NCBI RefSeq assembly: GCF_018130545.1
Contig: NZ_JAFCKF010000001.1
Span: 248,001 to 312,000, forward strand
Length of the DNA: 64,000 nt
From: Bradyrhizobium tropiciagri
GTDB lineage: Bacteria > Pseudomonadota > Alphaproteobacteria > Rhizobiales > Xanthobacteraceae
Reading direction: 5' to 3'
Shown: positions 1-9,716 of the stretch, piece after piece
Layout: each line of letters begins with the position of its first letter
How positions within the stretch are numbered: position 1 is the first letter of the stretch
Made by a program: the position numbers and the translations under genes
The notes under the pieces: model-generated
Seen by the model: only the letters and a program-made list of their open reading frames with translations
What the model was told of the DNA's origin: nothing
Database searches by the model: none

Positions 1-117
1 CTCGATGGTGCAGAACGGATAGTTCGCCGCCTGGGCGGCCGCCGTCTCGGTCAGCGCATTGAACAGCGTCGACTTGCCGACGTTAGGCAGCCCGACGATC
101 CCGCATTTGAATCCCAT
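1..117 (-). CDS. ychF: Ribosome-binding ATPase YchF, N-terminal fragment (cut by window edge)
   Basis: Only the first 39 codons are inside the window. The translation starts [20 protein letters not shown], which holds the G1/P-loop (GLPNVGKST) of the Obg-like YchF family, followed by the [17 protein letters not shown] segment seen in that family. YchF proteins hydrolyse ATP and associate with ribosomes. The ATG at 115-117 is the natural family start. The gene lies 57 bases downstream of pth on the same strand, a pairing that is widespread in bacteria. The rest of the G domain and the TGS domain are outside the window. Confidence 0.9.
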   Translation of the reverse strand, partial: MGFKCGIVGLPNVGKSTLFNALTETAAAQAANYPFCTIE

Positions 118-174
118 GTTCGTCCCGATCTCTCGCGCGCACGCTGCGCGGCTGAACTGAGTGACGAGGGTCTG

Positions 175-777
175 CTAAGGCCCCTCGTCCTTGGTGTCGA
201 AAAATCCCTTGGCCTGCATCGTCAGATGCACCTTGTTGGCGAACGACGCGTCCTGCCCCGCAGCCAGCAGGCCGGCATTGTCGGCGACGGCCTGGCACAA
301 GGCCTCCACCCACGCCCGGTCGCTCTTCGCGAAGTCCGACAGCACGTGGCTGTGCACGAGCTCCTTGACGCCGGGATGACCGATCCCGAGCCGCACCCGC
401 CGATAGTCGTTGCCGATATGCGCGGAGATCGAGCGCAGCCCGTTATGGCCGGCAATCCCGCCGCCGATCTTGACCCGCACCTTGGCGGGCGGCAGTTCGA
501 GCTCGTCCTGGAACACGGTGATGTCGGCAGGCGCGAGCTTGAAGAAGTTCGCCGCTTCCTGCACCGCGCGCCCGGACTCGTTCATGAAGGTGGTCGGCTT
601 CAGCAGCACGACCTTCTCACGATCGACGACGCCTTCGGAGGTCTCGCCCTGAAAGCGACGGCGCCATGGTGCAAAACCATGACGCCGTGCAATCTCATCG
701 ACCGCCAGGAAACCGATATTGTGCCGGTTGCTGGCGTATTTCGCGCCGGGATTACCGAGACCGACAAAAAGGCGCAT
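175..777 (-). CDS. pth: Peptidyl-tRNA hydrolase
   Basis: 200 residues, the usual length for bacterial Pth, which cleaves peptidyl-tRNAs released by stalled ribosomes in the cytoplasm. The sequence opens [11 protein letters not shown], continues with NRHNIGF containing the catalytic His (residue 19), then TFMNESG, and [12 protein letters not shown] with the conserved HNG. All are family signatures. It sits between rplY (55 bases upstream) and ychF (57 bases downstream) on the same strand, so rplY-pth-ychF is probably one transcript. The C-terminal tail after about residue 185 is not conserved in the family. Confidence 0.96.
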   Translation of the reverse strand: MRLFVGLGNPGAKYASNRHNIGFLAVDEIARRHGFAPWRRRFQGETSEGVVDREKVVLLKPTTFMNESGRAVQEAANFFKLAPADITVFQDELELPPAKVRVKIGGGIAGHNGLRSISAHIGNDYRRVRLGIGHPGVKELVHSHVLSDFAKSDRAWVEALCQAVADNAGLLAAGQDASFANKVHLTMQAKGFFDTKDEGP

Positions 778-832
778 GGCGCGGCATCCCGAATCGGCGC
801 GCCATCAGACGATCGCGCGCCGACCTGATCGA

Positions 833-1555
833 TTACTTCTTCTTGTCGCCACCGCCGGCGGGAGCCTTGGCACCCGCGGCCGGAGCCGCAGCGCCCGCAG
901 CCGGAGCCGCCGCAGCCGGGGCCGCAGCACCCGCAGCCGGAGCAGCGCCGCCAGCAGCCGCCGCAGCTGCGGCCTTCTGCTCTTCGGCGTAACCGGACGG
1001 CGGCACGATGGTGACCAGGGTCGCGTCCTCGCGGGTCAGCGACTTCACGCCCGCGGGCAGCTTCACGTCGGAAAGATGCAGCGAATAGCTGATCTCGAGC
1101 GCGCCGACGTCAGCCTCGATGTATTGCGGAATGTTGTCCACCGAGCACTCGAGATCGAGCGCGTGGGTGACGATGTTGACGGTGCCACCGCGCTTGACGC
1201 CCGGCGAGCTTTCACCGTTCACGATGTGCAGCGGCACGCTGACGCGGATGGTCGCGCCTTCGCCGAGCCGCATGAAGTCGACATGGAGCGGGAAGTCCTT
1301 CACCGGGTCGAGGTGGTAGTCGCGCGGAATCACGCGGTGCTTCTTGCCCTCGACATCGATATCGAACAGCGTGGTCAGGAACCGGCCCGCCAGGATGCGC
1401 TGGCGCAGTTCACGATCGTCGACCGAGATGGTGAGGGGGGGCTGGTTGTCTCCGTAGATCACTCCGGGAACTCTCCCGGCGCGACGCTCTGCCCGGGCGG
1501 CCCCCTTGCCGCTCTGCGGACGCGCGGTCGCCTTCAATTCCTTGACGGTCGCCAT
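833..1555 (-). CDS. rplY: 50S ribosomal protein L25/general stress protein Ctc
   Basis: 240 residues. The N-terminal part (about 1-95, with GAARAERRAGRVPGVIYG) is the 5S-rRNA-binding L25 domain. Residues of about 96-190 form the second TL5/Ctc beta domain, so this is the long two-domain form. It binds 5S rRNA in the large subunit. The last 55 residues are low complexity, repeating AAPAAG-type units and ending in a Lys-rich tail (GGGDKKK), common in alphaproteobacterial versions. An AAGGA ribosome-binding site lies 9 bases before the ATG. It is the first gene of the rplY-pth-ychF group. Confidence 0.95.
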   Translation of the reverse strand: MATVKELKATARPQSGKGAARAERRAGRVPGVIYGDNQPPLTISVDDRELRQRILAGRFLTTLFDIDVEGKKHRVIPRDYHLDPVKDFPLHVDFMRLGEGATIRVSVPLHIVNGESSPGVKRGGTVNIVTHALDLECSVDNIPQYIEADVGALEISYSLHLSDVKLPAGVKSLTREDATLVTIVPPSGYAEEQKAAAAAAAGGAAPAAGAAAPAAAAPAAGAAAPAAGAKAPAGGGDKKK

Positions 1556-1857
1556 AGCGTTAAGTCCTTGTATTTAAAAAGTTAAAGGCCGCAGCGCGGC
1601 CCATGCTCAAGTCCACAGCAAGCCTCCAGGGGTGCGGGGGCCGCGGACGTGGCGGGCTTTTAGCCCCAAAGGGCCGAAATGACAAGGAAATGAAGGGATT
1701 TTTCTCAGGCCTTCTCAAACTCGCCATGCCCGGCATAGCCGTCCGAAGGACGGCGTCGCTTCTGCTCGCCTATGACCCGGACATCCATCAAGAAAGCGGC
1801 CTTTTGCGAAGCAGATGGATGGCCGGGTCAAGCCCGGCCATGACGAGCGGACCAGGA
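1556..1857. other. Gap between rplY and ubiK with palindromic repeats
   Basis: No gene is seen. The part next to rplY holds its leader, including a Shine-Dalgarno sequence and an AT-rich stretch near 1570-1585. The part next to ubiK (about 1725-1850) is a dispersed palindromic element. Its clearest arm pair is ATGGCCGGG at 1819-1827 and CCCGGCCAT at 1833-1841. Since ubiK ends at 1858 and is transcribed towards this gap, the hairpin may help terminate it, although no T-run follows. Confidence 0.5.
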
Positions 1858-2121
1858 TCAGCCTGCCCCACCCACGCCAAGCTTGGCTTCCAGTGCCGCG
1901 ATCCGGGCCTTCAGCGCCTCGTTCTCCTCGCGGGCCAGGCGGGCCATGTCCTTGACCGCGTCGAATTCCTCGCGCTTGACCACGTCGAGGTCGCGCAGGA
2001 TGCGTTCGGCCTGGTTGCGCATGACCGTGTCGACCTCGCGCTTGACGCCCTGGGCGGCGCCGGCGGCGTCGTTCATCAGACGGCCGATCTCATCGAAAAA
2101 CCGGTTGCTGGTCTGGGTCAT
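1858..2121 (-). CDS. ubiK: Accessory factor UbiK-family protein (BMFP/YqiC)
   Basis: 87 residues from the ATG at 2119-2121 (MTQTSNRFFDEIGRLM). An in-frame start 22 codons further upstream is open, but the longer N-terminus is not family-like. The protein is a short helix followed by a C-terminal coiled coil (LAREENEALKARIAALEAKLG), the layout of the BMFP/UbiK family. That family forms trimers, contacts membranes and assists late ubiquinone synthesis in gammaproteobacteria. The function in alphaproteobacteria is inferred from family membership. Confidence 0.8.
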   Translation of the reverse strand: MTQTSNRFFDEIGRLMNDAAGAAQGVKREVDTVMRNQAERILRDLDVVKREEFDAVKDMARLAREENEALKARIAALEAKLGVGGAG

Positions 2122-2298
2122 CTCGCAAAACTCTCCGCGTTCACTGAATCGCGATAAGACAATGGCGATGTCAGCCATCCGGTTCAAGTCCGCCGCGAAT
2201 GGCAGGCTTCCCGTGAGCCTGCCTTGTCATGCTCCGGTTTCCTTGCAATCGTATGAACTCACAACAGAAATCGCACACATAACGCGAGCAGAAACGCC

Positions 2299-3033
2299 AT
2301 GATCGAAGCGACCGTCGAGATCCCCACCAAGGACGGCAAGACCACCACCTTCATCACCCATCCCGAGCGCGGCGGCCCCTTCCCGGTCGTCATCTTCTAT
2401 ATGGATGCCCCGGCGATCCGCGAGGAGCTGCGCGATATGGCGCGCCGGCTTGGCACGTCGGGCTATTACGTGATGTTGCCGAACATGTATTACCGCGCCG
2501 GCGTGATGGAGCTCGGCCCGATCAATCCCGATCCGGAATCGCCCGAGCGCAAGCGGATGTTCGAGCTGATGCACTCGCTCAACATCCCGCTTGTGATGGA
2601 AGACACCAAGGGCCTGCTCGCCTATGCGGAGACGCAGAAGGCCGCGAACACCAAGATCATCGGCACCGTCGGCTACTGCATGAGCGGCCGCTATGCGGTG
2701 AACGCGGCGACGCATTTCGGCGATCGGGTCAAGGCCGCCGCCTCGGTCTACGGCACGCATCTCGCGACCGACCAGCCGGACAGCCCGCATCTTGCCGCGC
2801 AAAAGACCAAAGCCGAACTCTATTTCGCCTGCGCCGAGACCGATATCTACGCACCTCAGGAAATCATCGAGCAGGTCAAGGCCGGCATGAAGGGATCGAA
2901 CAACGAGGTCGAGATCTATCCCGGCACGCATCACGGCTTTGCGTTCCCAAAGCGCCCGGTCTATGACCGCGACGCCGCCGAACGCCATTGGGAGCGGCTG
3001 CTCGCGCTCTACCGGCGCAACCTCGCGAACTGA
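2299..3033 (+). CDS. Dienelactone hydrolase family protein
   Basis: 244 residues with an alpha/beta-hydrolase fold. The nucleophile elbow reads GYCMSGRY (Cys nucleophile, as in dienelactone hydrolase, instead of Ser). The acid residue is expected near CAETDIYAP, and the His lies in THHGFAFP near the C-terminus, completing a Cys-Asp-His triad. Enzymes of this family open lactone or ester bonds of small organic acids in the cytoplasm. The substrate cannot be read from the sequence. The gene stands 15 bases before lgt on the same strand and may be co-transcribed with it. Confidence 0.88.
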   Translation: MIEATVEIPTKDGKTTTFITHPERGGPFPVVIFYMDAPAIREELRDMARRLGTSGYYVMLPNMYYRAGVMELGPINPDPESPERKRMFELMHSLNIPLVMEDTKGLLAYAETQKAANTKIIGTVGYCMSGRYAVNAATHFGDRVKAAASVYGTHLATDQPDSPHLAAQKTKAELYFACAETDIYAPQEIIEQVKAGMKGSNNEVEIYPGTHHGFAFPKRPVYDRDAAERHWERLLALYRRNLAN

Positions 3034-3048
3034 GTCTCAACCCGCACG

Positions 3049-3891
3049 ATGCCGTTCCTGCTGATCGACTTCCCGGTGTTCAACCCCGTCGCGCTCGCGC
3101 TCGGGCCGATCGTGATCCGCTGGTATGCACTGGCCTACATCGTCGGCATCGTGCTGGGCTGGATCTACGCCCGCTCGCTGATCAAGAAGGAGCGGCTGTG
3201 GGGCGGCCCGGCACCGATCACGCTGCCGCAGCTCGACGATTTCATCCTCTGGGTCACCATCGGCATCATCGTCGGCGGCCGCACTGGCTACGTGCTGTTC
3301 TACAATCTGCCGTTCTTCATGGCGCATCCGTCCGAGATCCTCGAACTGTGGAAGGGCGGCATGTCGTTCCACGGTGGCTTCCTCGGCTGCGTCGCCGCGG
3401 TGATGCTGTTTGCCCGCCGCAACGGCATCCCGATCCTGTCGCTCGGCGATATCACCACCGCGGTCGCGCCGATCGGGCTGTTCCTCGGCCGGCTCGCCAA
3501 TTTCATCAACAGCGAATTGTGGGGCCGGCACGCCGACCCGAGCCTGCCCTGGGCGATGATCTTCCCCAATGGCGGGCCGCTGCCGCGCCATCCGAGCCAG
3601 CTGTATGAAGCCGGCCTCGAAGGCATCGTGCTGTTCACGATACTCGCGATCATGATCCGGATGGGCGCGCTGAAGCGGCCCGGCCTGATCCTCGGTAGCT
3701 TCATCACCATCTACGGCATCGCCCGGATTATCGGCGAGCACTTCCGGGAGCCCGATCCACAGCTCGGATTCCTGTGGGGCGGATTAACCATGGGGATGCT
3801 GCTGTCGGTGCCAATGATTATCGTGGGCGTTATCATCATCACGGCCGCCGTCCGCCGCAGGGCGAACGGAACGGCGTCGAGCTCAACCTGA
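3049..3891 (+). CDS. lgt: Phosphatidylglycerol:prolipoprotein diacylglyceryl transferase
   Basis: 280 residues and seven predicted membrane segments. Lgt moves a diacylglyceryl group from phosphatidylglycerol to the lipobox cysteine of prolipoproteins in the inner membrane. Key signatures are SFHGGFLG (conserved His-Gly-Gly) near residue 105 and [14 protein letters not shown] near residue 146, the Lgt signature with its essential Arg and Asn/Glu. RHPSQLYEA near residue 182 is also conserved. The gene is followed by midA and pgeF, an order frequent in alphaproteobacteria. lspA, the next enzyme of the lipoprotein pathway, is at 49038. Confidence 0.97.
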   Translation: MPFLLIDFPVFNPVALALGPIVIRWYALAYIVGIVLGWIYARSLIKKERLWGGPAPITLPQLDDFILWVTIGIIVGGRTGYVLFYNLPFFMAHPSEILELWKGGMSFHGGFLGCVAAVMLFARRNGIPILSLGDITTAVAPIGLFLGRLANFINSELWGRHADPSLPWAMIFPNGGPLPRHPSQLYEAGLEGIVLFTILAIMIRMGALKRPGLILGSFITIYGIARIIGEHFREPDPQLGFLWGGLTMGMLLSVPMIIVGVIIITAAVRRRANGTASSST

Positions 3892-3930
3892 ACAAGTTCA
3901 ATCCAAGGCAAGTGCAATCCAAGGAAGGCC

Positions 3931-5049
3931 GTGAGCGAACCCTCCCCGCTGCTGGATGAGATCAGGAAACTGATCAAGCTGTCCGGGCCGATGCCGGTCT
4001 GGCGCTACATGGAATTGTGCCTGATGCATCCGCAGTACGGCTATTACCTGTCGCGCGATCCGCTCGGCCGCGAAGGCGATTTCACCACCGCGCCCGAGGT
4101 CAGCCAGATGTTCGGCGAGCTGCTCGGGCTGTGGAGCGCCTCGATCTGGCGCGCGATCGGCTCGCCGGAGACGTTCCGTCTGATCGAGCTCGGCCCCGGC
4201 CGCGGCACCATGATGTCGGATGCGCTGCGTGCGCTGCGCGTGCTGCCGCCGCTCTATCAGTCGCTCAGCATCCACCTCGTCGAGGTCAATCCGGTGCTGC
4301 GCGAGAAGCAGGAGGCGACGCTAACCGGCGTGCACGACATCACCTGGCACGACAGCATCGATGACGTGCCGGAAGGACCGGCGGTCATCCTCGCCAACGA
4401 ATATTTCGACGTGCTGCCGATCCACCAGATGGTCCGCCGCGAGAGCGGCTGGCACGAGCGCACGGTCGGGATGGATGCCAATGGCAATTTGTATTTCGCC
4501 CCCGCGCCCGAGCCGACACCGCACTTCGAAATCCTGCTGCCACCGCTGGTGCGCGCCGCGCCGTTAGGTGCGGTGTTCGAATGGCGGCCCGACAACGAGA
4601 TCATGAAGCTTGCCACGCGGGTGCGCGACCATGACGGCGCCGCGCTGATCATCGATTACGGCCATCTGCGCAGCGACGCCGGCGACACCTTCCAGGCGAT
4701 CGCGCGCCACAGCTTCGCCGACCCGCTGAAGAACCCGGGACAGGCCGACGTCACCGCGCATGTCGACTTCCAGGCCCTGGCGCGGGCCGCCGAGGATGTC
4801 GGCGCACGCGTCCACGGGCCGGCGACGCAGGGCGATTTCCTCAAGCGGCTCGGCGTCGAAGCCCGGGCGGCCGGACTGATGGCGAAAGCCAGCCCCGAAA
4901 TGTCCGCCGACATCGCCGGCGCGCTGAAGCGGCTGACCGATTCCGGGCGCGGCGGGATGGGCTCGATGTTCAAGGTCATGGCCGTCTCCGACCCGCGCCT
5001 CACCTCGATCGCTGGTCTCAGCGATCAGCCTGACGAGACCGAACAATGA
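3931..5049 (+). CDS. Class I SAM-dependent methyltransferase, MidA/NDUFAF7 family
   Basis: 372 residues, starting at a GTG. Residues of about 78-90 (IELGPGRGTMMSD) form the SAM-binding glycine motif; VNPVLREKQ and ILANEYFDVLPIHQ are signatures of the family, whose mitochondrial member NDUFAF7 dimethylates an Arg of complex I during assembly. Bacterial members are inferred to act on respiratory complex I or a related target. It lies between lgt and pgeF and its last codons overlap the pgeF start (ATGA). The target in this organism is inferred. Confidence 0.88.
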   Translation: MSEPSPLLDEIRKLIKLSGPMPVWRYMELCLMHPQYGYYLSRDPLGREGDFTTAPEVSQMFGELLGLWSASIWRAIGSPETFRLIELGPGRGTMMSDALRALRVLPPLYQSLSIHLVEVNPVLREKQEATLTGVHDITWHDSIDDVPEGPAVILANEYFDVLPIHQMVRRESGWHERTVGMDANGNLYFAPAPEPTPHFEILLPPLVRAAPLGAVFEWRPDNEIMKLATRVRDHDGAALIIDYGHLRSDAGDTFQAIARHSFADPLKNPGQADVTAHVDFQALARAAEDVGARVHGPATQGDFLKRLGVEARAAGLMAKASPEMSADIAGALKRLTDSGRGGMGSMFKVMAVSDPRLTSIAGLSDQPDETEQ

Positions 5050-5813
5050 CATTGGGATCACCGCTGCTGTCGGCCATACCGGGCCTGCGCCATGCCTTCT
5101 TCTCGCGCGAGGGCGGCGTCTCCGAGGGCGTCTATGCCGGCCTCAACGGCGGGCTCGGCTCGCGCGACGATCCGGCCAAGGTCGCGGAGAACCGGCGGCG
5201 GATGGCGGAGCAGCTCGGCGTGCCGCTCGATCATCTCATCAGCGTGCATCAGGTGCACTCGCCCGACGTCGCCGTCGTGGACCGCCCGTGGAACGGCGCG
5301 CCGCGCCCGAAGGCGGACGCGCTCGTCACCCGCACCGAAGGGCTTGCGATCTCGGTCACGACGGCCGATTGCGGCCCGATCCTGTTCGTCGATCCCAATG
5401 CGCGGGTGATCGGCGCGGCGCATGCCGGCTGGAAGGGCGCGCTGACCGGCGTGCTGGAATCGACCATCGATGCGATGGAGAAGCTCGGCGCCGAACGCGG
5501 CGGCATCGTCGCCGCGATCGGTCCGCTGATCCGCAAGGAATCCTACGAGGTCGGCAACGAATTCGTCGAGCGCTTCATCGAGGCCGATGCCGAGAACGGC
5601 GTGTTCTTCATGCCCGGCGAACGCGACGGCCACGCGATGTTCGATCTCGCCGGCTTCATCCGGATGCGGCTGGAAAATGCCGGCGTGCTGATGATCGACG
5701 ATCTCGGCATCGACACCTATTCCGACGAGCGCTGCTTCAGCTACCGCCGCTCGGTGCACCGCAAGGAAGCCGATTACGGCCGGCACGTTCACGCCATCGC
5801 GCTGGAAGGCTGA
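5046..5813 (+). CDS. pgeF: Peptidoglycan editing factor PgeF (purine nucleoside phosphorylase-like fold)
   Basis: 255 residues. The conserved zinc-binding His-Cys-His set is present: SVHQVHSP near residue 65, TTADCGPI near residue 105, and GAAHAGWKG near residue 125. The family was long called multicopper polyphenol oxidoreductase. In Escherichia coli it keeps L-Ser out of the peptidoglycan stem peptide, and some members also act on purine nucleosides. The start overlaps the end of the methyltransferase gene by 4 bases, so translation is likely coupled. Confidence 0.92.
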   Translation: MTLGSPLLSAIPGLRHAFFSREGGVSEGVYAGLNGGLGSRDDPAKVAENRRRMAEQLGVPLDHLISVHQVHSPDVAVVDRPWNGAPRPKADALVTRTEGLAISVTTADCGPILFVDPNARVIGAAHAGWKGALTGVLESTIDAMEKLGAERGGIVAAIGPLIRKESYEVGNEFVERFIEADAENGVFFMPGERDGHAMFDLAGFIRMRLENAGVLMIDDLGIDTYSDERCFSYRRSVHRKEADYGRHVHAIALEG

Positions 5814-5850
5814 CGCCGGACGACCCCTTCATTTTTGTGCGACAAGCGTC

Positions 5851-5882
5851 TTGACTCTCCACCTGCTGGAGACCGGACAAGC
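5851..5882 (+). promoter_or_regulatory. MerR-type operator/promoter in front of the MerR gene
   Basis: A -35-like TTGACT at 5851-5856 overlaps the interrupted dyad TCTCCA (5856-5861) and TGGAGA (5867-5872) with a 5-base centre. MerR-family promoters characteristically hold such a dyad inside an over-long 19-20 base spacer. At that spacing the -10 would fall near 5876-5881 (GACAAG), a weak match. It lies 6 bases before the ATG of the MerR gene, suggesting autoregulation with a very short leader. No experiment supports it. Confidence 0.55.
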
Positions 5883-5887
5883 GGCGC

Positions 5888-6820
5888 ATGACACAACGCA
5901 CCTACAGCATCGGCGAGGCGGCGCGGCTCAGCGGAATTTCTGTCCGCAAGCTACGCTTCTATTCGGACCAGGGGTTGCTGCCGCCGGCCGGCCGCACCGC
6001 GAGCGGCTATCGCGTCTTCACCGACGACGAACTGGTTCGCCTCGACCTGATCCGCTGCCTGCGCGATGCGGGGCTCGGTCTCGACGCCATCCGTGAGGTC
6101 CTGACCAAGGAGCTCTCGCTGGTCGAGGCGCTGAAGCTCCGCCTCGAAACGCTGGAAGCGGAGATCGCGGCGCAGCGCCGCGTCGCCTCGGCCCTGCGGG
6201 CTGCGTTGCGTTCACCGCAACTCACCGAAGCAGATCTGAGGAGATTCCTGACCATGACGCAGCTGTCCCGTACCGAGCGCCGCAACGTCGTCGAACGCTT
6301 TTTCGAGAAGGTGTCCGACGGCATCAACATCGACCGGAACTGGATCCGGCAGATGATCGAGACCAGCGTGCCCGAATTGCCCGACGAGCCGACGCCCGAG
6401 CAATGCGATGCCTGGATCGAGCTTTCACAGATGCTCAGCGATCCGTCGCTTGTCGCCAACATGCGCGCTAACGCCGAGGACGTCTGGAATCACCACGTGC
6501 TCGACCTCGCCGCCTGGCAGAAGGCCAACGAAACCGTCCTGGCCAAAGCCAAGGAGATCATCGCGCGCGGTTTTGAGCCTGCGTCCGAGGTCGGCCAGGC
6601 GCTGGCGCGCGACTGGCTCGAGACGTCTGCGCGATTGTTGAAGCGGGAGCCTGATCTGGACTTCCGCAACTGGATTCGCGGCAAGTACGCGCTGCATGAT
6701 GCCCGGGCGGAGCGCTACTGGGAGCTGGTCGCCATCATGCGCGGGCAGAAGCCGGACGCAAGCCCGAACCGCGAGTGGGCCTGGATCACCGAAGCCATGC
6801 GGCACCATCTCTCTGACTGA
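5888..6820 (+). CDS. MerR family transcriptional regulator with large C-terminal effector-type domain
   Basis: 310 residues. Residues 3-72 form the winged-helix MerR DNA-binding domain (YSIGEAARLSGISVRKLRFYS and the wing GYRVFTDDEL), followed by a dimerising helix to about residue 115. Residues of about 120-310 form an alpha-helical domain, rich in Trp and charged residues, of unknown ligand. No cysteine pattern typical of metal-sensing MerR proteins is visible, so an organic ligand is more likely than a metal. A MerR-like operator lies just upstream. The gene is flanked by pgeF and a lipoprotein gene, which gives no clue to its target. Confidence 0.88.
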   Translation: MTQRTYSIGEAARLSGISVRKLRFYSDQGLLPPAGRTASGYRVFTDDELVRLDLIRCLRDAGLGLDAIREVLTKELSLVEALKLRLETLEAEIAAQRRVASALRAALRSPQLTEADLRRFLTMTQLSRTERRNVVERFFEKVSDGINIDRNWIRQMIETSVPELPDEPTPEQCDAWIELSQMLSDPSLVANMRANAEDVWNHHVLDLAAWQKANETVLAKAKEIIARGFEPASEVGQALARDWLETSARLLKREPDLDFRNWIRGKYALHDARAERYWELVAIMRGQKPDASPNREWAWITEAMRHHLSD

Positions 6821-6922
6821 GCAAGGAAATCCGAAACCTCGTGGCGCAGCCCTCGGATCGGTTAAGGGCTGTGGCCGTCCTGCCCTAGACGTTAAGCCGT
6901 TTTAACGATATCGCAGGACGCA

Positions 6923-7540
6923 ATGAGGGAAGCGTCAAATCACCAGTTTCAAACTGGGACAGTCGTACGTGCCGCGATCGCAGCCGGATGGCTGGCGATC
7001 GCATGCGCGCTTGGCGGCTGCGCGGCCGGCGGCAACGTGGCCGACTCCTACGCCATGGCAACGCCGGCGAGCGGCGGCGGCGCGACCGTTGCGTTCGAAT
7101 CGATCGACGGTCCGCCTCCCCAGGTGTTCGACCGCATGGTCGGCGTGCTCGACAGCGAATCCAAGCTGCGCAGCCTGTCGATCGTGTCGCGCCAGGGCAC
7201 CGCGGCCTATCGCGTCCGCAGCTATCTGTCGGCGCAGGTGGTACGCGGCCGCACCATGATCGCATGGGTGTGGGACGTCTACGACAGCAACCAGCAACGT
7301 GCGCTGCGGCTCTCCGGCGAGGAGCCCGCCGGCAAGGCCGGCCGCGACGCCTGGGCCGCCGCCGACGATCTGGTGCTGCGCAGGATCGCCCAGGCCGGCC
7401 TCAGCGGCCTCTCCAGCATGATCAATGGCGGTCCGGCCGACGGCCCGGCGTCCGCCCCGACCCCGGAGCTCCGCGGGCCGGCGATGGTCAGCGCCCCGGC
7501 GCCCGCCGAGACCGTGGCGCTCAGCTATTCCGCCAACTAA
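6923..7540 (+). CDS. Putative lipoprotein of unknown function
   Basis: 205 residues. A hydrophobic stretch (AAIAAGWLAIACALGGC) ends in the lipobox LGGC at about residue 33, so the mature protein should begin with a lipidated Cys. The body, residues 60-150, looks like a small folded domain (YRVRSYLSAQVVRGRTMIAWVWDVYD). The last 45 residues are rich in Pro and Ala. No known family was recognised. It is probably attached to the outer or inner membrane on the periplasmic side. Nearby prs is a cytoplasmic enzyme, so the neighbourhood is uninformative. Confidence 0.7.
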   Translation: MREASNHQFQTGTVVRAAIAAGWLAIACALGGCAAGGNVADSYAMATPASGGGATVAFESIDGPPPQVFDRMVGVLDSESKLRSLSIVSRQGTAAYRVRSYLSAQVVRGRTMIAWVWDVYDSNQQRALRLSGEEPAGKAGRDAWAAADDLVLRRIAQAGLSGLSSMINGGPADGPASAPTPELRGPAMVSAPAPAETVALSYSAN

Positions 7541-7719
7541 CCCCCGGTATCTCCCGGGGAAAGGCGTTTTTTGCCCAGGAAAACCGCAACGAAGGCGGGC
7601 TAATGGGTTGCCATCGGAGCCGCCTGCCTGATATTCCCTCGCGCACCGAAAACCCGCCGGTTCTGTAAGGACTTGAGATGCTGAACGTCGTATCCAGCAA
7701 GGCGCGGGGGGAAGCATCG

Positions 7720-8673
<954 letters not shown>

Positions 8674-8687
8674 GTCCAATAGTTGCT

Positions 8688-8810
8688 GTCGTCCCTGCGA
8701 AAGCAGGGACCCATAACCATAGGTGCCCGGTTGCGGAGCGCAGCTGTGGCCCCAGCCTTCACAACAATCAACGTCGGTGGTTATGGGTCCCGGCTCAAGG
8801 CCGGGACGAC
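8688..8810. repeat. Dispersed palindromic element, copy A1
   Basis: The outer arms are GTCGTCCCTGC (8688) and GCCGGGACGAC (ending 8810). Each arm folds into its own hairpin, and CCATAACC (8711-8718) pairs with GGTTATGG (8779-8786). The core holds GGCCCCAGCC, the reverse complement of the core of copy A6. It sits between the convergent ends of prs and the SDR gene, so it may act as a bidirectional stop, although no T-runs are seen. Confidence 0.85.
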
Positions 8811-8833
8811 ACCGAATATGCGGCACTCGCCCG

Positions 8834-9640
8834 CTAGAACCCCGGCCGCGGCACGTGGCTCATCAGCGTCCGCGCATAGCCGCCATCGACGATGATCTCC
8901 TCACCGTTGACGTAGGACGACCTGTCACTCGCCAGGAACAGGGTCGCATCCGCCATGTCCTGCGGCGCGCCGATCCGACGCATCGGCACCACGGCGGTGC
9001 GCCGCTCGGTAACCCCCGGCGTATCGTAGAAGGCCTGGCTCATCGGCGTGACGACGAGGCCGGGGCTGACCACATTGCTGCGGATGCCGTGCGGTCCCCA
9101 TTCGGCGGCGAGCTGCTGCGAGAGCATCACGACGGCGGCCTTGCTGACGCTGTAGGCGCCGCTCTGTCCCTGCGCATTGCTCGCGGCGATCGAGGCAACG
9201 TGGATCAGGCTGCCGCGCCCAGCCTTGCGCATCTGGCGGCCGAACGCCTGCGCGCAGATGAAATAGCCGGTGAGATTGACCGCCAGCACCGCGTTCCATT
9301 CGGCGAGCGGCAGCGTGTCGAGCCCGCCGGGACGCAGCACCGCCGCGGTGTTGACGAGGATGTCGCAGGCACCAAGCGTGCGCGCGACGGTCTCGGCGAC
9401 AGCAGCGACATTGTCCTCGCTGGTGGTGTCGCAGCTTGCGACGAGATGGCCGTCGCCGAACTCGCGCAGCTTGGCCTTGGTCTCGGCAAGTCCGCGCTCG
9501 TCGCGATCGAGCGCGGCGACCTTGACGCCGGCACGCGCGAGACTGACCGCAGTGGCACGGCCGATGCCGCCGCCTCCGCCGGTGACGACGGCAACGCGGC
9601 CCGACAGGCCGAGCCAGTCGGAAGAGCCTTCCTTGGTCAT
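8834..9640 (-). CDS. SDR family oxidoreductase
   Basis: 268 residues from the ATG at 9640. An in-frame GTG 11 codons upstream is less likely, because GGGAG precedes the ATG. It has the classical short-chain dehydrogenase layout: TGGGGGIG cofactor loop near residue 21, Asp at the end of beta 2 (ALDRD, suggesting NAD preference), NTAA near residue 97, and the Ser-Tyr-Lys triad as VASIAAS and YSVSK. The C-terminal VDGGY is also typical. The substrate is unknown. It is the last minus-strand gene after coxG, 76 bases away, and may be co-transcribed with the cox cluster. Confidence 0.9.
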   Translation of the reverse strand: MTKEGSSDWLGLSGRVAVVTGGGGGIGRATAVSLARAGVKVAALDRDERGLAETKAKLREFGDGHLVASCDTTSEDNVAAVAETVARTLGACDILVNTAAVLRPGGLDTLPLAEWNAVLAVNLTGYFICAQAFGRQMRKAGRGSLIHVASIAASNAQGQSGAYSVSKAAVVMLSQQLAAEWGPHGIRSNVVSPGLVVTPMSQAFYDTPGVTERRTAVVPMRRIGAPQDMADATLFLASDRSSYVNGEEIIVDGGYARTLMSHVPRPGF

Positions 9641-9716
9641 GATCCGATCACTCCCATCCAGTGTATTTGTCACCGGATAGCTTAGCCGAAGATGCGGTCA
9701 GACCAAGGCCGCCAGC

